Below are positions 44,489 to 52,538 of a stretch of 64,000 nucleotides of DNA, piece after piece. Where the stretch lies: contig NZ_FOYL01000001.1 in the NCBI RefSeq assembly GCF_900115955.1, forward strand, positions 496,001 through 560,000, written 5' to 3'. Position 1 is the stretch's first letter, and every line of letters begins with the position of its first letter. A program made the position numbers and the translations under genes. Source of the stretch: Lentzea waywayandensis. Lineage in GTDB: Bacteria; Actinomycetota; Actinomycetes; Mycobacteriales; Pseudonocardiaceae. The notes beneath the pieces are model-generated. The model was given only the letters and a program-made list of their open reading frames with translations. It did no database searches and was not told the DNA's origin.

Positions 44489-44506
44489 CCCGCCTCACTG
44501 GACGGG
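44489..44506 (-). promoter_or_regulatory. PyrR-binding hairpin in the pyrR leader
   Basis: In the minus-strand RNA the sequence CCCG-UCCAGUGAGG-CGGG folds into a short stem with a 10-base loop. UCCAGNGAGG is the loop consensus of PyrR binding loops known from Bacillus and mycobacteria. It lies just before the GGAGG of pyrR, so bound PyrR could block ribosome entry. A partly overlapping perfect palindrome GTCCTT-A-AAGGAC (44506-44518) offers an alternative fold upstream. Confidence 0.75.
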
Positions 44507-44644
44507 TCCTTAAAGGACGTCGGACACCTAGTGACAACTAGGCTGACCTGCACCGTATCACCTACGGACGGTCAACCATCCGAGTGGTGTGCCAGGCGTG
44601 GCGCGCGTCTCTCCTTGAGATCAGCTTGACCTGTCGACCACGGC

Positions 44645-44659
44645 GAGTAATCATTACTC
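44645..44659. promoter_or_regulatory. 15-bp palindrome upstream of bldD, candidate operator
   Basis: GAGTAAT-C-ATTACTC is a perfect 7-1-7 inverted repeat 71 bases before bldD and 171 bases before pyrR, in the AT-richest part of the intergenic region. It resembles an imperfect BldD box (AGTgA ... TCACc), so autoregulation is possible; equally it may belong to another regulator. Confidence 0.45.
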
Positions 44660-44730
44660 TGCGTATCGATCGAAGCCTCCCCGCAGCACGCCGGTACTGC
44701 TGACGGGGCGAATGAACGGAGAACCGCCAC

Positions 44731-45219
44731 ATGGGCGACTACGCCAAGGCGCTGGGGGCCAAGCTCCGCGCTATCCGCCAGCAGCAGGGACTCTCCCTGC
44801 ACGGCGTCGAGCAGAAGTCCGGCGGTCGCTGGAAGGCCGTGGTCGTCGGCTCCTACGAGCGCGGTGACCGCGCGGTGACCGTGCAGAAGCTGGCCGAGCT
44901 GGCCGACTTCTACGGCGTTCCCGTCGCCGAGCTCCTGCCCGAGGGCCGCGTTCCCTCCGGTGCCGAGCCGGCCACCAAGATCGTGATCAACCTCGAACGG
45001 CTGCAGCAGCTGCCCGTCGAGAAGGTCGGACCGCTGGCCCGCTACGCCGCGACCATCCAGTCGCAGCGCGGGGACTACAACGGCAAGGTCCTCTCCATCC
45101 GCACCGAGGACCTGCGTTCGCTCGCGATCATCTACGACATGACGCCGGGCGAGCTCACCGAGCAGCTCATCGACTGGGGTGTGCTGCCTCCCGAGGCCCG
45201 TCCCGCCAAGGAAGACTGA
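44731..45219 (+). CDS. bldD: developmental regulator BldD, c-di-GMP responsive
   Basis: 162 residues. The N-terminal XRE helix-turn-helix (YAKALGAKLRAIRQQQGLSLHGVEQKS ... VVVGSYERGDRAVTVQKLAELADFYG) is near-identical in pattern to Streptomyces BldD. The C-terminal domain carries RGD-X8-RTED (residues 113-127), which fits the c-di-GMP-binding signature RGD-X8-RXXD. With c-di-GMP it dimerises and represses sporulation genes. Location next to pyrR-nusB is the standard actinomycete order. A candidate operator and a strong terminator flank it. Confidence 0.95.
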   Translation: MGDYAKALGAKLRAIRQQQGLSLHGVEQKSGGRWKAVVVGSYERGDRAVTVQKLAELADFYGVPVAELLPEGRVPSGAEPATKIVINLERLQQLPVEKVGPLARYAATIQSQRGDYNGKVLSIRTEDLRSLAIIYDMTPGELTEQLIDWGVLPPEARPAKED

Positions 45220-45234
45220 GCTTCACACGCCGTC

Positions 45235-45288
45235 CATGGCTCCCCCGACGTCCTGCTTGTCGCCCTGAGGACGTTCGAGGGAGCCATG
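45235..45288 (+). terminator. terminator of bldD
   Basis: CATGGCTCCC (45235-45244) pairs with GGGAGCCATG (45279-45288) and GACGTCCT with AGGACGTT inside, forming a long interrupted hairpin 16 bases after the bldD stop. It also faces the end of the converging sigma gene and could work in both directions. Confidence 0.8.
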
Positions 45289-45301
45289 TGCGTTCTTCAG
45301 G

Positions 45302-46027
45302 TCATTCGGGTGAGAACAGCCGCCGGACGTGCTCCCGGTCCGTGATCGCGTGGATCGCCGCGATCTTCCGCTCGCGCACCGTGAACGCCACCAGCGCGAC
45401 CGGCTGACCGTCCACTGTCGACACCAGTCCCGCCTCGCCGCCGACGACCGCGGGTTCCATGCACGGCGCCTCCTGAATCACCGCCGTCCTGGGCGCGACC
45501 ATGCCGGCACCCCGCAGCCAGATTCCCTCCGAGCGCAGCGTCACGTCCGCGTCGAGCACGTTCTTGCCCGCCATGAACGCGTCGACGACCTCGCGCTGCC
45601 CTGCCAGGTCCACATCGGACACCGGTCTGCCCGCCACCCGTTTGCGCGCCCGTGCCTCCACCTGGAGCGCGCCCAGCGGTGTGCGGCCGATCAGTGGCGC
45701 GACCTGCTCGAACGGCTCCTCGAACATGTCGTGCAGCACGTACGCGACGCGTTCGTCGGGGGTCAGCGCGTCGAGTGCGGTCAGCACGCCGAGGCCGGGT
45801 TCGTGGTTCGGTCCCCTGCTCACCACCGGGTCCGGCATCTGGAAGCCGTTCCTGGCCCGCACGCGCAGCATCGTGAGGCTCACGCGTGCGACGACCGTGG
45901 CCAGCCAGCCCGGCTCACCGGTCTTCTCGATCTTGCGTCGCGCTTCCCGCACCGCGTCCGCGGCTTCGGCGAACCGGCCGAGCATCCGGTAGGCGAGCCT
46001 GTCCTCCTGGTCCAACTCCCCGATCAT
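45302..46027 (-). CDS. SigJ-type ECF sigma factor paralogue, degenerate in region 2
   Basis: 241 residues; a paralogue of the next gene upstream. It retains an N-terminal sigma-like part (RLAYRMLGRFAEAADAVREARRKI) but where the sister reads ADDALQDAWLRV this protein reads AADAVREARRKI, losing the acidic residues of region 2. Region 4 (LDALTPDERVAYVLHDMFEEPFEQVAPLIGRTPLGALQVEARARKRV) is recognisable. The C-terminal SnoaL-like domain (GQREVVDAFMAGKNV ... AFTVRERKIAAIHAITD) is kept, as in SigJ-type sigmas. Perhaps a regulator or decaying copy rather than an active sigma factor. Confidence 0.75.
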   Translation of the reverse strand: MIGELDQEDRLAYRMLGRFAEAADAVREARRKIEKTGEPGWLATVVARVSLTMLRVRARNGFQMPDPVVSRGPNHEPGLGVLTALDALTPDERVAYVLHDMFEEPFEQVAPLIGRTPLGALQVEARARKRVAGRPVSDVDLAGQREVVDAFMAGKNVLDADVTLRSEGIWLRGAGMVAPRTAVIQEAPCMEPAVVGGEAGLVSTVDGQPVALVAFTVRERKIAAIHAITDREHVRRLFSPE

Positions 46028-46110
46028 CGTTGGTCCCCTTCAATCGAGCGCCCACTTCCACTAGACACCTGGCGGGCGTTCGATGTGACCAGTGATGGCA
46101 GTGGTAATGC

Positions 46111-46920
46111 TCACGGAACAAGTGAGGCGAGTTGTCGCTGGTCCTGGATCACGTGGATCGCGGCGATCCGGTCGTCGCGCACCGTGAACGCCATGATCGA
46201 GAACACCACGCCGTCCACCCGCGTGACGAAGCCGATCTCGTCGCCGACGACCGCGAACTCGACGGCCGCCATCGCGGCGTACTTCCGGAACAGGCTCGCA
46301 CGGCCCGCGACGGTCCGCCCGCCGATGACCTGAAGGTCGCCCGCGCGCAGCACGACGTCCGGGTGCAGCACCGCGACCAGGCCTTCCAGGTCGCCTTCCC
46401 GGGACGCCTTGAGGAACGCCTGCACCACCTCGCGCTGCTGGGGCAGGTCGACGTTCGGCTGCGGCCGGTCCTGCACGCGCTTGCGGGCCCTGCTCGCGAG
46501 CTGACGTGCGGTGGCCGGGGTCTTGTCGATCAACGGCGCGATGTCGTCGAACGGCACGGCGAACAGGTCGTGCAGCACGAACGCCAGCCGCTCGTCGGGC
46601 TTGAGCGAGTCCAGCACGATCAGCATCGCGAGCCCGACCTGGTCCTTCGCGACGGCCTGCTGTTCGGGCTCCTCCCCCGTCTCGATCACGGGATCGGGCA
46701 TCTCGAACGCGTGCTCACGCCTGTCACGCAGCATGTTCAGGCAGACCCGCCCCACGACGGTCGTGAGCCAGGCTGCCGGGTTGTCGATCTCGCTCGTGTC
46801 GGCGCGCTCGACGCGGAGCCAGGCGTCCTGCAGCGCGTCGTCGGCCTCGGCGAACGACCCGAGCATGCGGTGGGCGATGGCGCGCAACCTCGTGCGCTCC
46901 TGCTCGAACTGCGCGATCAA
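46111..46920 (-). CDS. SigJ-type ECF sigma factor with SnoaL-like C-terminal domain
   Basis: 269 residues from TTG 46920, with AGGGGGA five bases upstream; GTG 46947 is the alternative. Region 2: LRAIAHRMLGSFAEADDALQDAWLRVERA. Region 4: LDSLKPDERLAFVLHDLFAVPFDDIAPLIDKTPATARQLASRARKRV. The C-terminal NTF2/SnoaL-like domain (REVVQAFLKASREGDLEGLVAVLHPDVVLRAG ... FTVRDDRIAAIHVIQD) replaces a separate anti-sigma factor in this class. It is divergent from a NAD(P)-binding protein, a likely target gene, with 88 bases between starts. Confidence 0.9.
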   Translation of the reverse strand: MIAQFEQERTRLRAIAHRMLGSFAEADDALQDAWLRVERADTSEIDNPAAWLTTVVGRVCLNMLRDRREHAFEMPDPVIETGEEPEQQAVAKDQVGLAMLIVLDSLKPDERLAFVLHDLFAVPFDDIAPLIDKTPATARQLASRARKRVQDRPQPNVDLPQQREVVQAFLKASREGDLEGLVAVLHPDVVLRAGDLQVIGGRTVAGRASLFRKYAAMAAVEFAVVGDEIGFVTRVDGVVFSIMAFTVRDDRIAAIHVIQDQRQLASLVP

Positions 46921-47008
46921 AGCTTCCCCCTGTGGCCTGGCACACACCCTGTCACGTTCCCGCGCGCTGCCGGGTCGACCGGGCAACGACTCATTCGGGA
47001 GGGTAATC

Positions 47009-47710
47009 ATGAAGATCCTCGTGACCGGCGGCACCGGCACTCTCGGCAGGCACGTCGTCCCGCGGCTGCGCGCGGCAGGAGCCGACGTGACCGTGCTCAG
47101 CCGCCACGGCGACATCGCCTGCGACCTGCTCGGGGACGTCCCGCCGATCGAGGCCGACGTCGTGGTGCACCTCGCCGGCGGGCAGAAGGGTGACGACGTC
47201 GCCACCCGCAACCTCCTGGCGGCCTGCCGGGGCGTCCGGCACTTCGTGTACATCTCGGTGATCGGCGCCGACACCGTGCCGCTGGCGTGGTTGCGCACCA
47301 AGCTCGCCTGCGAGCAGGCGATCGCCGCGTCGGGCATCCCGTTCACGATCCTGCGCGCGGCCCAGTTCCACGACCTGACGCTGACGATGGTGCGCGGGCT
47401 CGCGAAGCTGCCGGTCGTGCCGGTGCCGGGGATGCGGTTGCAGCCCGTCGACGCTCGCGACGTGGCCGCCCGGCTCGTCGAACTGGCGATCGGACAGCCA
47501 GCCGGACGCGTGGCCGACCTCGCAGGCCCAGCCGTTCTCGACCTGAGACACCTCGTGCGCGGCTACCTGGGCGCCGCGGGCAAACGCCGGCTCACCGTGC
47601 CGGTGCGGCTGCCGGGCAAGGCCGGGCAGGCCTACCGGGACGGGCGGAACCTGACGCTGGACGGCGACCACGGCGCCCGGACGTGGGAGGAGTTCCTGGC
47701 CGATCGGTAG
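47009..47710 (+). CDS. NAD(P)H-binding SDR/NmrA-like protein
   Basis: 233 residues. Rossmann start MKILVTGGTGTLGRHVVPRLRAAGADVTVLSRHG with GxxGxxG. Later ISVIGADTVPLAWLRTKLACEQAI has YxxxK replaced (no catalytic Tyr-Lys pair seen), typical of the atypical SDR5/NmrA group. FTILRAAQFHD and VPGMRLQPVDARDVAARLVELA are family features. A strong GGGAGGG precedes ATG 47009. Divergent to the SigJ-type sigma gene, as often seen for members of that class, so it may be its regulon member. Substrate unknown. Confidence 0.85.
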   Translation: MKILVTGGTGTLGRHVVPRLRAAGADVTVLSRHGDIACDLLGDVPPIEADVVVHLAGGQKGDDVATRNLLAACRGVRHFVYISVIGADTVPLAWLRTKLACEQAIAASGIPFTILRAAQFHDLTLTMVRGLAKLPVVPVPGMRLQPVDARDVAARLVELAIGQPAGRVADLAGPAVLDLRHLVRGYLGAAGKRRLTVPVRLPGKAGQAYRDGRNLTLDGDHGARTWEEFLADR

Positions 47711-47722
47711 AATCCCGGCAAC

Positions 47723-48364
47723 GTGACCTCTTCCGACGCAGGACTTCTCGCCGATCAGAACCCGCTGCCGTCCGGTGTGGACTCCCGGCTGCGCGAGCAC
47801 CTCACGTTCCTGATCGAGGTCGATCAGCTCAAGACCGTGCTGCGCGCGTCCCCTCTCGCGGCGGCGGACCGGCGGGAGAACGACGCGGAGCACTCGTGGC
47901 ACCTCGCGCTGATGGTGCTGACTCTCGCGGAGTACGCCGACGAACCCATCGACGTCGGCCACACGATGAAGCTCGTGGTCGTGCACGACCTGGTCGAGAT
48001 CTACGCGGGCGACACACCGATCTACGACACCGAACTGGGCGAGAGCCAGCAGGAACGCGAGGAGGCCGCCGCCGACCGGCTGTTCGGCATCCTGCCCGAG
48101 GACGCGGGCCGCGCGCTGAGGGCGTTGTGGGACGAGTTCGAGGCTCGCAAGACGCCCGAGGCGCGGTTCGCGAAGGCCATGGACCGGCTGCAACCGTTGC
48201 TGCTCAACTGGATGGCGAAGGGCGGGACCTGGCGGACGCCCGGTGTGACCGCGGAGGCCGTGCGCGGTCGCAAGGCCGTGATCGGTGAGGGCTCGACGAA
48301 GCTCTGGGAAGCGGCGCTGGAGCTGATCGACGAGGGCGAGCGGCGGGGCTGGGCCCGAAGTTAG
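47723..48364 (+). CDS. HD-domain phosphohydrolase (YfbR-like)
   Basis: 213 residues, GTG 47723. Metal ligands are visible as His in DAEHSWHLALMV, then HDLVEIYAGD. The order H...HD...D is the HD superfamily, and the size and following helices resemble 5'-deoxynucleotidase-like proteins. Cytoplasmic. Substrate unknown. It is 12 bases after the SDR gene and likely co-transcribed with it. Confidence 0.85.
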   Translation: MTSSDAGLLADQNPLPSGVDSRLREHLTFLIEVDQLKTVLRASPLAAADRRENDAEHSWHLALMVLTLAEYADEPIDVGHTMKLVVVHDLVEIYAGDTPIYDTELGESQQEREEAAADRLFGILPEDAGRALRALWDEFEARKTPEARFAKAMDRLQPLLLNWMAKGGTWRTPGVTAEAVRGRKAVIGEGSTKLWEAALELIDEGERRGWARS

Positions 48365-48912
48365 ACCGGGGTGCCGGCCGGGGTGTGCCAGCCGCCGACG
48401 AACCACTCGACGTCGCCGGTCGCCGGGTCGTAGCGGCGGCGTTCGATGGTGCCGATGTCGGCGCCGTAGACGTGGATGCCGATGGTCGGTTCGCCGGACT
48501 CCGCCACGACCGAGTGAACATCGTCGTCGGTCGTGCAGCACACGGTGACCTCGCCGCGCCGGAAGACCTGCTCGCCGAGCTCGACCAGGGGACCTGGTCC
48601 GGTGGGCTTGGCGTAGCGGATCTCGCGTTCGGCGCCGGAGTAGATGCCGACGGCGCCCCACGTCTCATGGCCGTGCACGGGCGTGCGCTGGCCTGGCGCC
48701 CACACGACGACGGCGACGCACCAGCCGGGAGCGAGGTGCAACGGGTAGTTGACGTGGTGGTCGGGCGACGGGCGGGTGAGTTCGGGCGGGAGGCGGTAAC
48801 CGCTGTCCAGCAAGGCGGACAGGCGCTCCGCGACCCGTTCGGTGATCTCGTGCTGGTCGTCGGAGGCGGCCACGATCGACGCCACGTCGTCGAGGAAGGT
48901 CTGCAGGTTCAT
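48361..48912 (-). CDS. cysteine dioxygenase-like cupin protein
   Basis: 183 residues from ATG 48912. Cupin metal motif TPVHGHETWGAVGIYSG with HGHxxW and the later His of SGEPTIGIHVYGADIG fit the three-His iron site of cysteine dioxygenase or 3-mercaptopropionate dioxygenase. The N-terminus has helices and LPPELTRPSPDHHVNYPLHLAPGWCVAVVVWAPGQ. Probably oxidises a small thiol. Overlaps the end of the HD gene by 4 bases on the opposite strand. Confidence 0.8.
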   Translation of the reverse strand: MNLQTFLDDVASIVAASDDQHEITERVAERLSALLDSGYRLPPELTRPSPDHHVNYPLHLAPGWCVAVVVWAPGQRTPVHGHETWGAVGIYSGAEREIRYAKPTGPGPLVELGEQVFRRGEVTVCCTTDDDVHSVVAESGEPTIGIHVYGADIGTIERRRYDPATGDVEWFVGGWHTPAGTPV

Positions 48913-48957
48913 GACCTGAAGCCTGGGACAGCGCTCGTATGACGTCCAATGCCAAAA

Positions 48958-48998
48958 CCGCGGGCATCCCATCAACCTGGTTGATGAGACGCCCGCGG
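48958..48998. terminator. bidirectional terminator between nusB and the dioxygenase gene
   Basis: CCGCGGGC (48958-48965) and GCCCGCGG (48991-48998) pair, and CATCAACC pairs with GGTTGATG inside, giving a long interrupted hairpin 8 bases after the nusB stop. Confidence 0.75.
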
Positions 48999-49006
48999 AA
49001 AGGGAA

Positions 49007-49426
49007 CTACAGGACAGCGCGCAGCTGGTCCGCGATGACCGCGATCCGGCCGAGCACGCCGTTGACGAACCGCGGCGAGTCGTCCGTGGACAGGCCCTTG
49101 GCGAGCTCCACGGCCTCGTCGATGGCGACCGCGTCCGGCACGTCGGCCGCCCACAGCAGCTCGTACAGGCCGAGGCGCAGGATCGCGCGGTCGACCGCCG
49201 GCATGCGCTGCAGGGTCCAGCCCTCGGCGTGCTCCGAGATGAGATCGTCGATGCGCGACCGGTGTGCGGTGACGCCCTCGACGAGCGTCACCGTGTAGTC
49301 GTTCACCGGCGGCACGTCAGGAGACCCGACGCGCGAGGCCAGCAACGTCACCGCGTCGCTGCCCAGCAGGTCGGCTTCGTAGAGGAAGTCGACCGCGCGC
49401 TTGCGGGCCTTGCTCCGAGCACCCAT
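49007..49426 (-). CDS. nusB: transcription antitermination protein NusB
   Basis: 139 residues. Helical NusB domain beginning GARSKARKRAVDFLYEADLLGSDAVTLL and ending in WAADVPDAVAIDEAVELAKGLSTDDSPRFVNGVLGRIA, the diagnostic C-terminal block. Binds boxA of rRNA operons with S10. ATG 49426 overlaps the efp stop by one base (TGATG). Confidence 0.95.
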   Translation of the reverse strand: MGARSKARKRAVDFLYEADLLGSDAVTLLASRVGSPDVPPVNDYTVTLVEGVTAHRSRIDDLISEHAEGWTLQRMPAVDRAILRLGLYELLWAADVPDAVAIDEAVELAKGLSTDDSPRFVNGVLGRIAVIADQLRAVL

Positions 49427-49995
49427 CAGGACTTGTCGCTGATGCGGCCGAGGTAGCGGCCGTCGCGGGTGTCGACCTTGATCTTCTCGCCGGTCGTGAC
49501 GAACAGCGGGACCTGGATCTCGGCGCCGGTCTCCAGGCGGGCGGGCTTGGTGCCGCCGGTGGAGCGGTCGCCCTGCAGGCCCGGGTCGGTGTGCTCGATG
49601 ACGAGCTCGACCGAGGTCGGGAGCTCGACGAACAGCGGGACGCCCTCGTGCGTGGCGACCATCGCTTCCTGGTTCTCCAGCAGGTAGTTCGCGGCGTCGC
49701 TGACCGTCTCGGCCGAGACCGGGATCTGGTCGTAGGTGTCGCCGTCCATGAAGATGAAGTCGGTGCCTTCCTTGTACAGGAAGGTCATGCCGCGCTTGTC
49801 CACGGTGGCGGTCTCGACCTTGGTGCCCGCGTTGAAGGTCTTGTCGACGACCTTCCCGGTCAGCACGTGCTTGAGGGTCGTGCGCACGAAGGCGCCACCC
49901 TTGCCGGGCTTGACGTGCTGGAACGCGGTGACGGTCCAGAGCTGGCCGTCGAGGTTCAGCACCAGGCCGTTCTTCAGGTCGTTCGTGGTGGCCAC
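49426..49995 (-). CDS. efp: elongation factor P with atypical tip loop
   Basis: 189 residues, three OB-like domains (KOW domain, then [43 protein letters not shown], and [17 protein letters not shown]). It relieves stalling at polyproline. The loop that reaches the peptidyl-transferase centre reads [14 protein letters not shown]: Lys32 is present, but position 34 is Gly where Streptomyces and Mycobacterium proteins have Pro (PGKGP). No lysine-modification genes are seen here. Starts at ATG 49995. Confidence 0.96.
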   Translation of the reverse strand: MATTNDLKNGLVLNLDGQLWTVTAFQHVKPGKGGAFVRTTLKHVLTGKVVDKTFNAGTKVETATVDKRGMTFLYKEGTDFIFMDGDTYDQIPVSAETVSDAANYLLENQEAMVATHEGVPLFVELPTSVELVIEHTDPGLQGDRSTGGTKPARLETGAEIQVPLFVTTGEKIKVDTRDGRYLGRISDKS

Positions 49996-50026
49996 GGTGG
50001 GATTTCTCCTGTGTAGGACGGGGGTG

Positions 50027-51103
50027 TCAGACGACCACGAGTTCTTTCGTGGTCAGGGTGAGGAGCTCAGGCCCGCTCTCGCGGACCACGAGGGTGTCCT
50101 CGATGCGGACCCCGCCCCGCCCCGACAAGTAGACGCCGGGCTCGACGGTGACCGCCATACCGGCCGAAAGTGTACCGGCACCCACCTTCGACAACGCCGG
50201 TGCCTCGTGGATCTCCAGCCCGACCCCGTGGCCGAGGCCGTGCAGGAACTCGTTCCCGTGCCCGGCCTTCTCGATCACCTCGCGTGACGCGTGGTCGACG
50301 TCGCTCACCCGCGCACCCGGCGTCAGCGCGTTGCGGCCCGCCGCCTGCGACCGCGCGACCAGGTCGTACAGGTCGCGCTGCCAGTCCGCGGGCTTGCCGA
50401 GGACGAGCGTGCGGGTCATGTCGGAGTGGTAGCCGTCGACCAGCGCGCCGAAGTCGAGCTTGATGAGGTCGCCCACGTGCAGGGTCGCGTCCGTCGGCGA
50501 GTGGTGCGGCACGGCCGAGTTCGCGCCGAACGCCACGATCGAGGAGAACGACGGGCCCTCCGCGCCGTGGTCGAGCATGCGGCTCTCCAGCTCGCGCGCG
50601 ACCTCGCGTTCGGTGCGGCCCGCACGCAGCCCGCCGTGGCCGATCAACGCCCCGAGCGCGCGGTCCGCCGCCGCGCACGCCATCCGCAGCGCCTCGATCT
50701 CGACCTCGTCCTTGACCAGCCGCAGCTTCTCGACCAGGCCGCCGGCCTTCACCAGCTCCGCCTTGCCCGCGGCGGCGGTCAGCTCGTCCAGGCCGTCGAC
50801 CGTCACCTGCTGGCTCTCGAACCCGAGCCTGCCCTTCGCACGCTGGGCCAGGGCGGTGTCGCACGGCCGGTCGATCAGCCGCTCCAGGTCCGGCACCTGC
50901 TTCGCCGACTGGGTGAGATAGCGGCCGTCGGTGCAGAACACCGTGGTGTCGTCGCCGGCCGCGTCGATCAGGACGGCGGCGTTCGATCCGGTGAACCCGG
51001 TGAGGTACCGGACGTTCAACAGGTTCGTGACGAGCAGCGCGTCCAGGTTGGTGGCCTGGAGCTCCTGACGCAGGGCGGTTCGGCGTGCGGCGTACGACGA
51101 CAT
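50027..51103 (-). CDS. pepQ: Xaa-Pro dipeptidase/aminopeptidase (M24)
   Basis: 358 residues. Creatinase-type N-terminal domain ([24 protein letters not shown]) and pita-bread metal domain with the dinuclear ligands: Asp in [21 protein letters not shown] (two), His in [14 protein letters not shown], Glu in [19 protein letters not shown] (two). Hydrolyses X-Pro bonds. ATG 51103; position between efp and the aro genes is the conserved order. Confidence 0.93.
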   Translation of the reverse strand: MSSYAARRTALRQELQATNLDALLVTNLLNVRYLTGFTGSNAAVLIDAAGDDTTVFCTDGRYLTQSAKQVPDLERLIDRPCDTALAQRAKGRLGFESQQVTVDGLDELTAAAGKAELVKAGGLVEKLRLVKDEVEIEALRMACAAADRALGALIGHGGLRAGRTEREVARELESRMLDHGAEGPSFSSIVAFGANSAVPHHSPTDATLHVGDLIKLDFGALVDGYHSDMTRTLVLGKPADWQRDLYDLVARSQAAGRNALTPGARVSDVDHASREVIEKAGHGNEFLHGLGHGVGLEIHEAPALSKVGAGTLSAGMAVTVEPGVYLSGRGGVRIEDTLVVRESGPELLTLTTKELVVV

Positions 51104-51138
51104 GTCTCGCAGCGTACGGCCAGTCCTAAGCTGTCCGC

Positions 51139-51549
51139 ATGCGTCCTTGGTTCGTCCGTGCGTTGTGGATGGGGCTCCTTCATGGAGCCGTGCAGACCGG
51201 CGTGGCGGCCGTAGGCGTGCGCAGCCCCGAGGCCTCCTCGATCCGCCCGATCGCGATCGGGCTGCTGATCGCCGCCGCCGTCATCTGGGGCGCCGTCGAC
51301 ACGGCGCGCGAACTGGACGGCCGCGGCATGCAGTGGTTCATCGCGTCGCTGATCGCGGGCCCGTTCGCGGGTGCGCTGGGGGTGATCGGGTCGGCGTTGC
51401 TGGTCGACCAGACCGGGCAGGAGGCGCTGTGGGTGGCGCTGACGGGCGGAGCGGCGTTCACGGCGTTGCTCGTGCTCGCGCCCGCCGGGCTGGGGATGCT
51501 GCTGGGCGGGTTCCTGGTCGGCAAGGACTCGGCTAGTCCGAGGAGCTGA
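51139..51549 (+). CDS. B-4DMT-type four-helix membrane protein (Rv2536-like)
   Basis: 136 residues, four membrane segments (LLHGAVQTGVAAVGV, IAIGLLIAAAVIWGAVD, FIASLIAGPFAGALGVIGSALL, FTALLVLAPAGLGMLLGGF). The same divergent position next to pepQ is occupied by such a protein in mycobacteria, commonly labelled a B-4DMT transporter. Transport activity is not shown by sequence. Its 3' end overlaps the convergent lipoprotein gene by 17 bases. Confidence 0.75.
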   Translation: MRPWFVRALWMGLLHGAVQTGVAAVGVRSPEASSIRPIAIGLLIAAAVIWGAVDTARELDGRGMQWFIASLIAGPFAGALGVIGSALLVDQTGQEALWVALTGGAAFTALLVLAPAGLGMLLGGFLVGKDSASPRS

Positions 51550-52150
51550 CGATGAGCAGGTAGCGCGCCGTGGTGGTGAAGGTGCCCGACTGGCCCTTGA
51601 CCAGCAGCTCGTGCTCCCCCGGCTTCAACGGCGGGATCCACGCCCACAGTCCGCACCCCTGCGCCGGCACGCGTCCCTCGCGCTGCCCCACCACGTTGTC
51701 GCGCGCGGCCTGGTAGGTGATCGCGACCGGCGCGATCCGGCGCAGTTCCATCAGCTGCCCGTCGAGGGTCACCGAGCCCTTGGCGTTCGCCATGAACGCG
51801 GTGCAGTTCGCGTCCGTGGAGGCGAGGTTGACCGCGGGACCGGCGAGCGGGCGACCGGCGGGCACCTGGCACCTGCGGTTCACGGCGCCGCCGAACGTGC
51901 CGGCGAAGAACCACACGTCCTTCGGCTGGTTCTCCGCGCACCACTGCCCCGTGTCGTCGACCACGGGGTTGCGGTTCTCCGGACTCGACGCCGCCCACGT
52001 CCACCACTTCGCCTGCAGGTCCTGATCGGACAGCTGCTCGCCCGCGGCCGTGGTCGTCTCGCTGCTGACGGGCGTGGGCTCCGGCGCGGCGGCGCACCCG
52101 GCGAGGAGCAGGGCGAACGCGGCGATCCACAGTCTCGGCACGATCAGCAT
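51533..52150 (-). CDS. secreted lipoprotein, family unrecognised
   Basis: 205 residues. Lipobox LLAGCAA after a hydrophobic signal (MLIVPRLWIAAFALLLAG) gives acylation at Cys19. A Thr/Ser/Pro-rich linker follows, then a beta-rich domain with WWTWAASSPENRNPV, GQWCAENQPKDVWFFAGTFGG, TDANCTAFMANAK and PAQGCGLWAWIPPLKPGEHELLVKGQSG. Aromatic and Cys residues suggest a folded extracellular domain. No function assigned. Confidence 0.65.
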   Translation of the reverse strand: MLIVPRLWIAAFALLLAGCAAAPEPTPVSSETTTAAGEQLSDQDLQAKWWTWAASSPENRNPVVDDTGQWCAENQPKDVWFFAGTFGGAVNRRCQVPAGRPLAGPAVNLASTDANCTAFMANAKGSVTLDGQLMELRRIAPVAITYQAARDNVVGQREGRVPAQGCGLWAWIPPLKPGEHELLVKGQSGTFTTTARYLLIVSSSD

Positions 52151-52160
52151 CTTTACACGT

Positions 52161-52538
52161 TCAGACGGCCACGAGCTCGATTTCGAAGCCGTCCGCGTTC
52201 TCCAGGAACGCCGCGTAGTGATCTGGACCTCCCGCGTGCGGGTGTTTGTCCGCGAACATGAGTTTCCAGCCGTGCGCCTCGGATTCCCGCGTCAGCCGGT
52301 CGACGTCCGCGCGGGTTCCGGCGTGCAGGGCGAGGTGGTTCAGGCCCGCCTTCATCCGGTCGTGCGGCCCGGTCATGGCCGGAGACTGCTCGACCACGAC
52401 GTAGGTCTCGCCGAGCTTCCAGCTGACGCCCGCGTTCCAGCGCTGGTGCTCGGTCCAGCCGAGCTCGGTGAAAATCCACCCGAACGTGGCATCGGCACGC
52501 GCGAGGTCAGGTACCCACAGTTCGACGTGATGCAGCAC
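52161..52538 (-). CDS. VOC/glyoxalase-superfamily protein
   Basis: 125 residues. GTG 52538 begins LHHVELWVPDLARADATFGWIFTELGW, the first beta-alpha-beta-beta-beta unit; the second unit carries LNHLALHAGTRADVDRL and ends in AAFLENADGFEIELVA. His (HHVELW), His (NHLALH) and Glu (IELV) at standard metal positions fit the vicinal oxygen chelate fold. Substrate unknown. It is in a separate transcript from the lipoprotein gene, with a 10-base gap. Confidence 0.8.
   Translation of the reverse strand: MLHHVELWVPDLARADATFGWIFTELGWTEHQRWNAGVSWKLGETYVVVEQSPAMTGPHDRMKAGLNHLALHAGTRADVDRLTRESEAHGWKLMFADKHPHAGGPDHYAAFLENADGFEIELVAV

Noticed and set aside
46991..48661. Long minus-strand frame opposite the SDR and HD genes
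   Set aside because: Composition is that of a shadow; HD and SDR motifs on the plus strand are clear.
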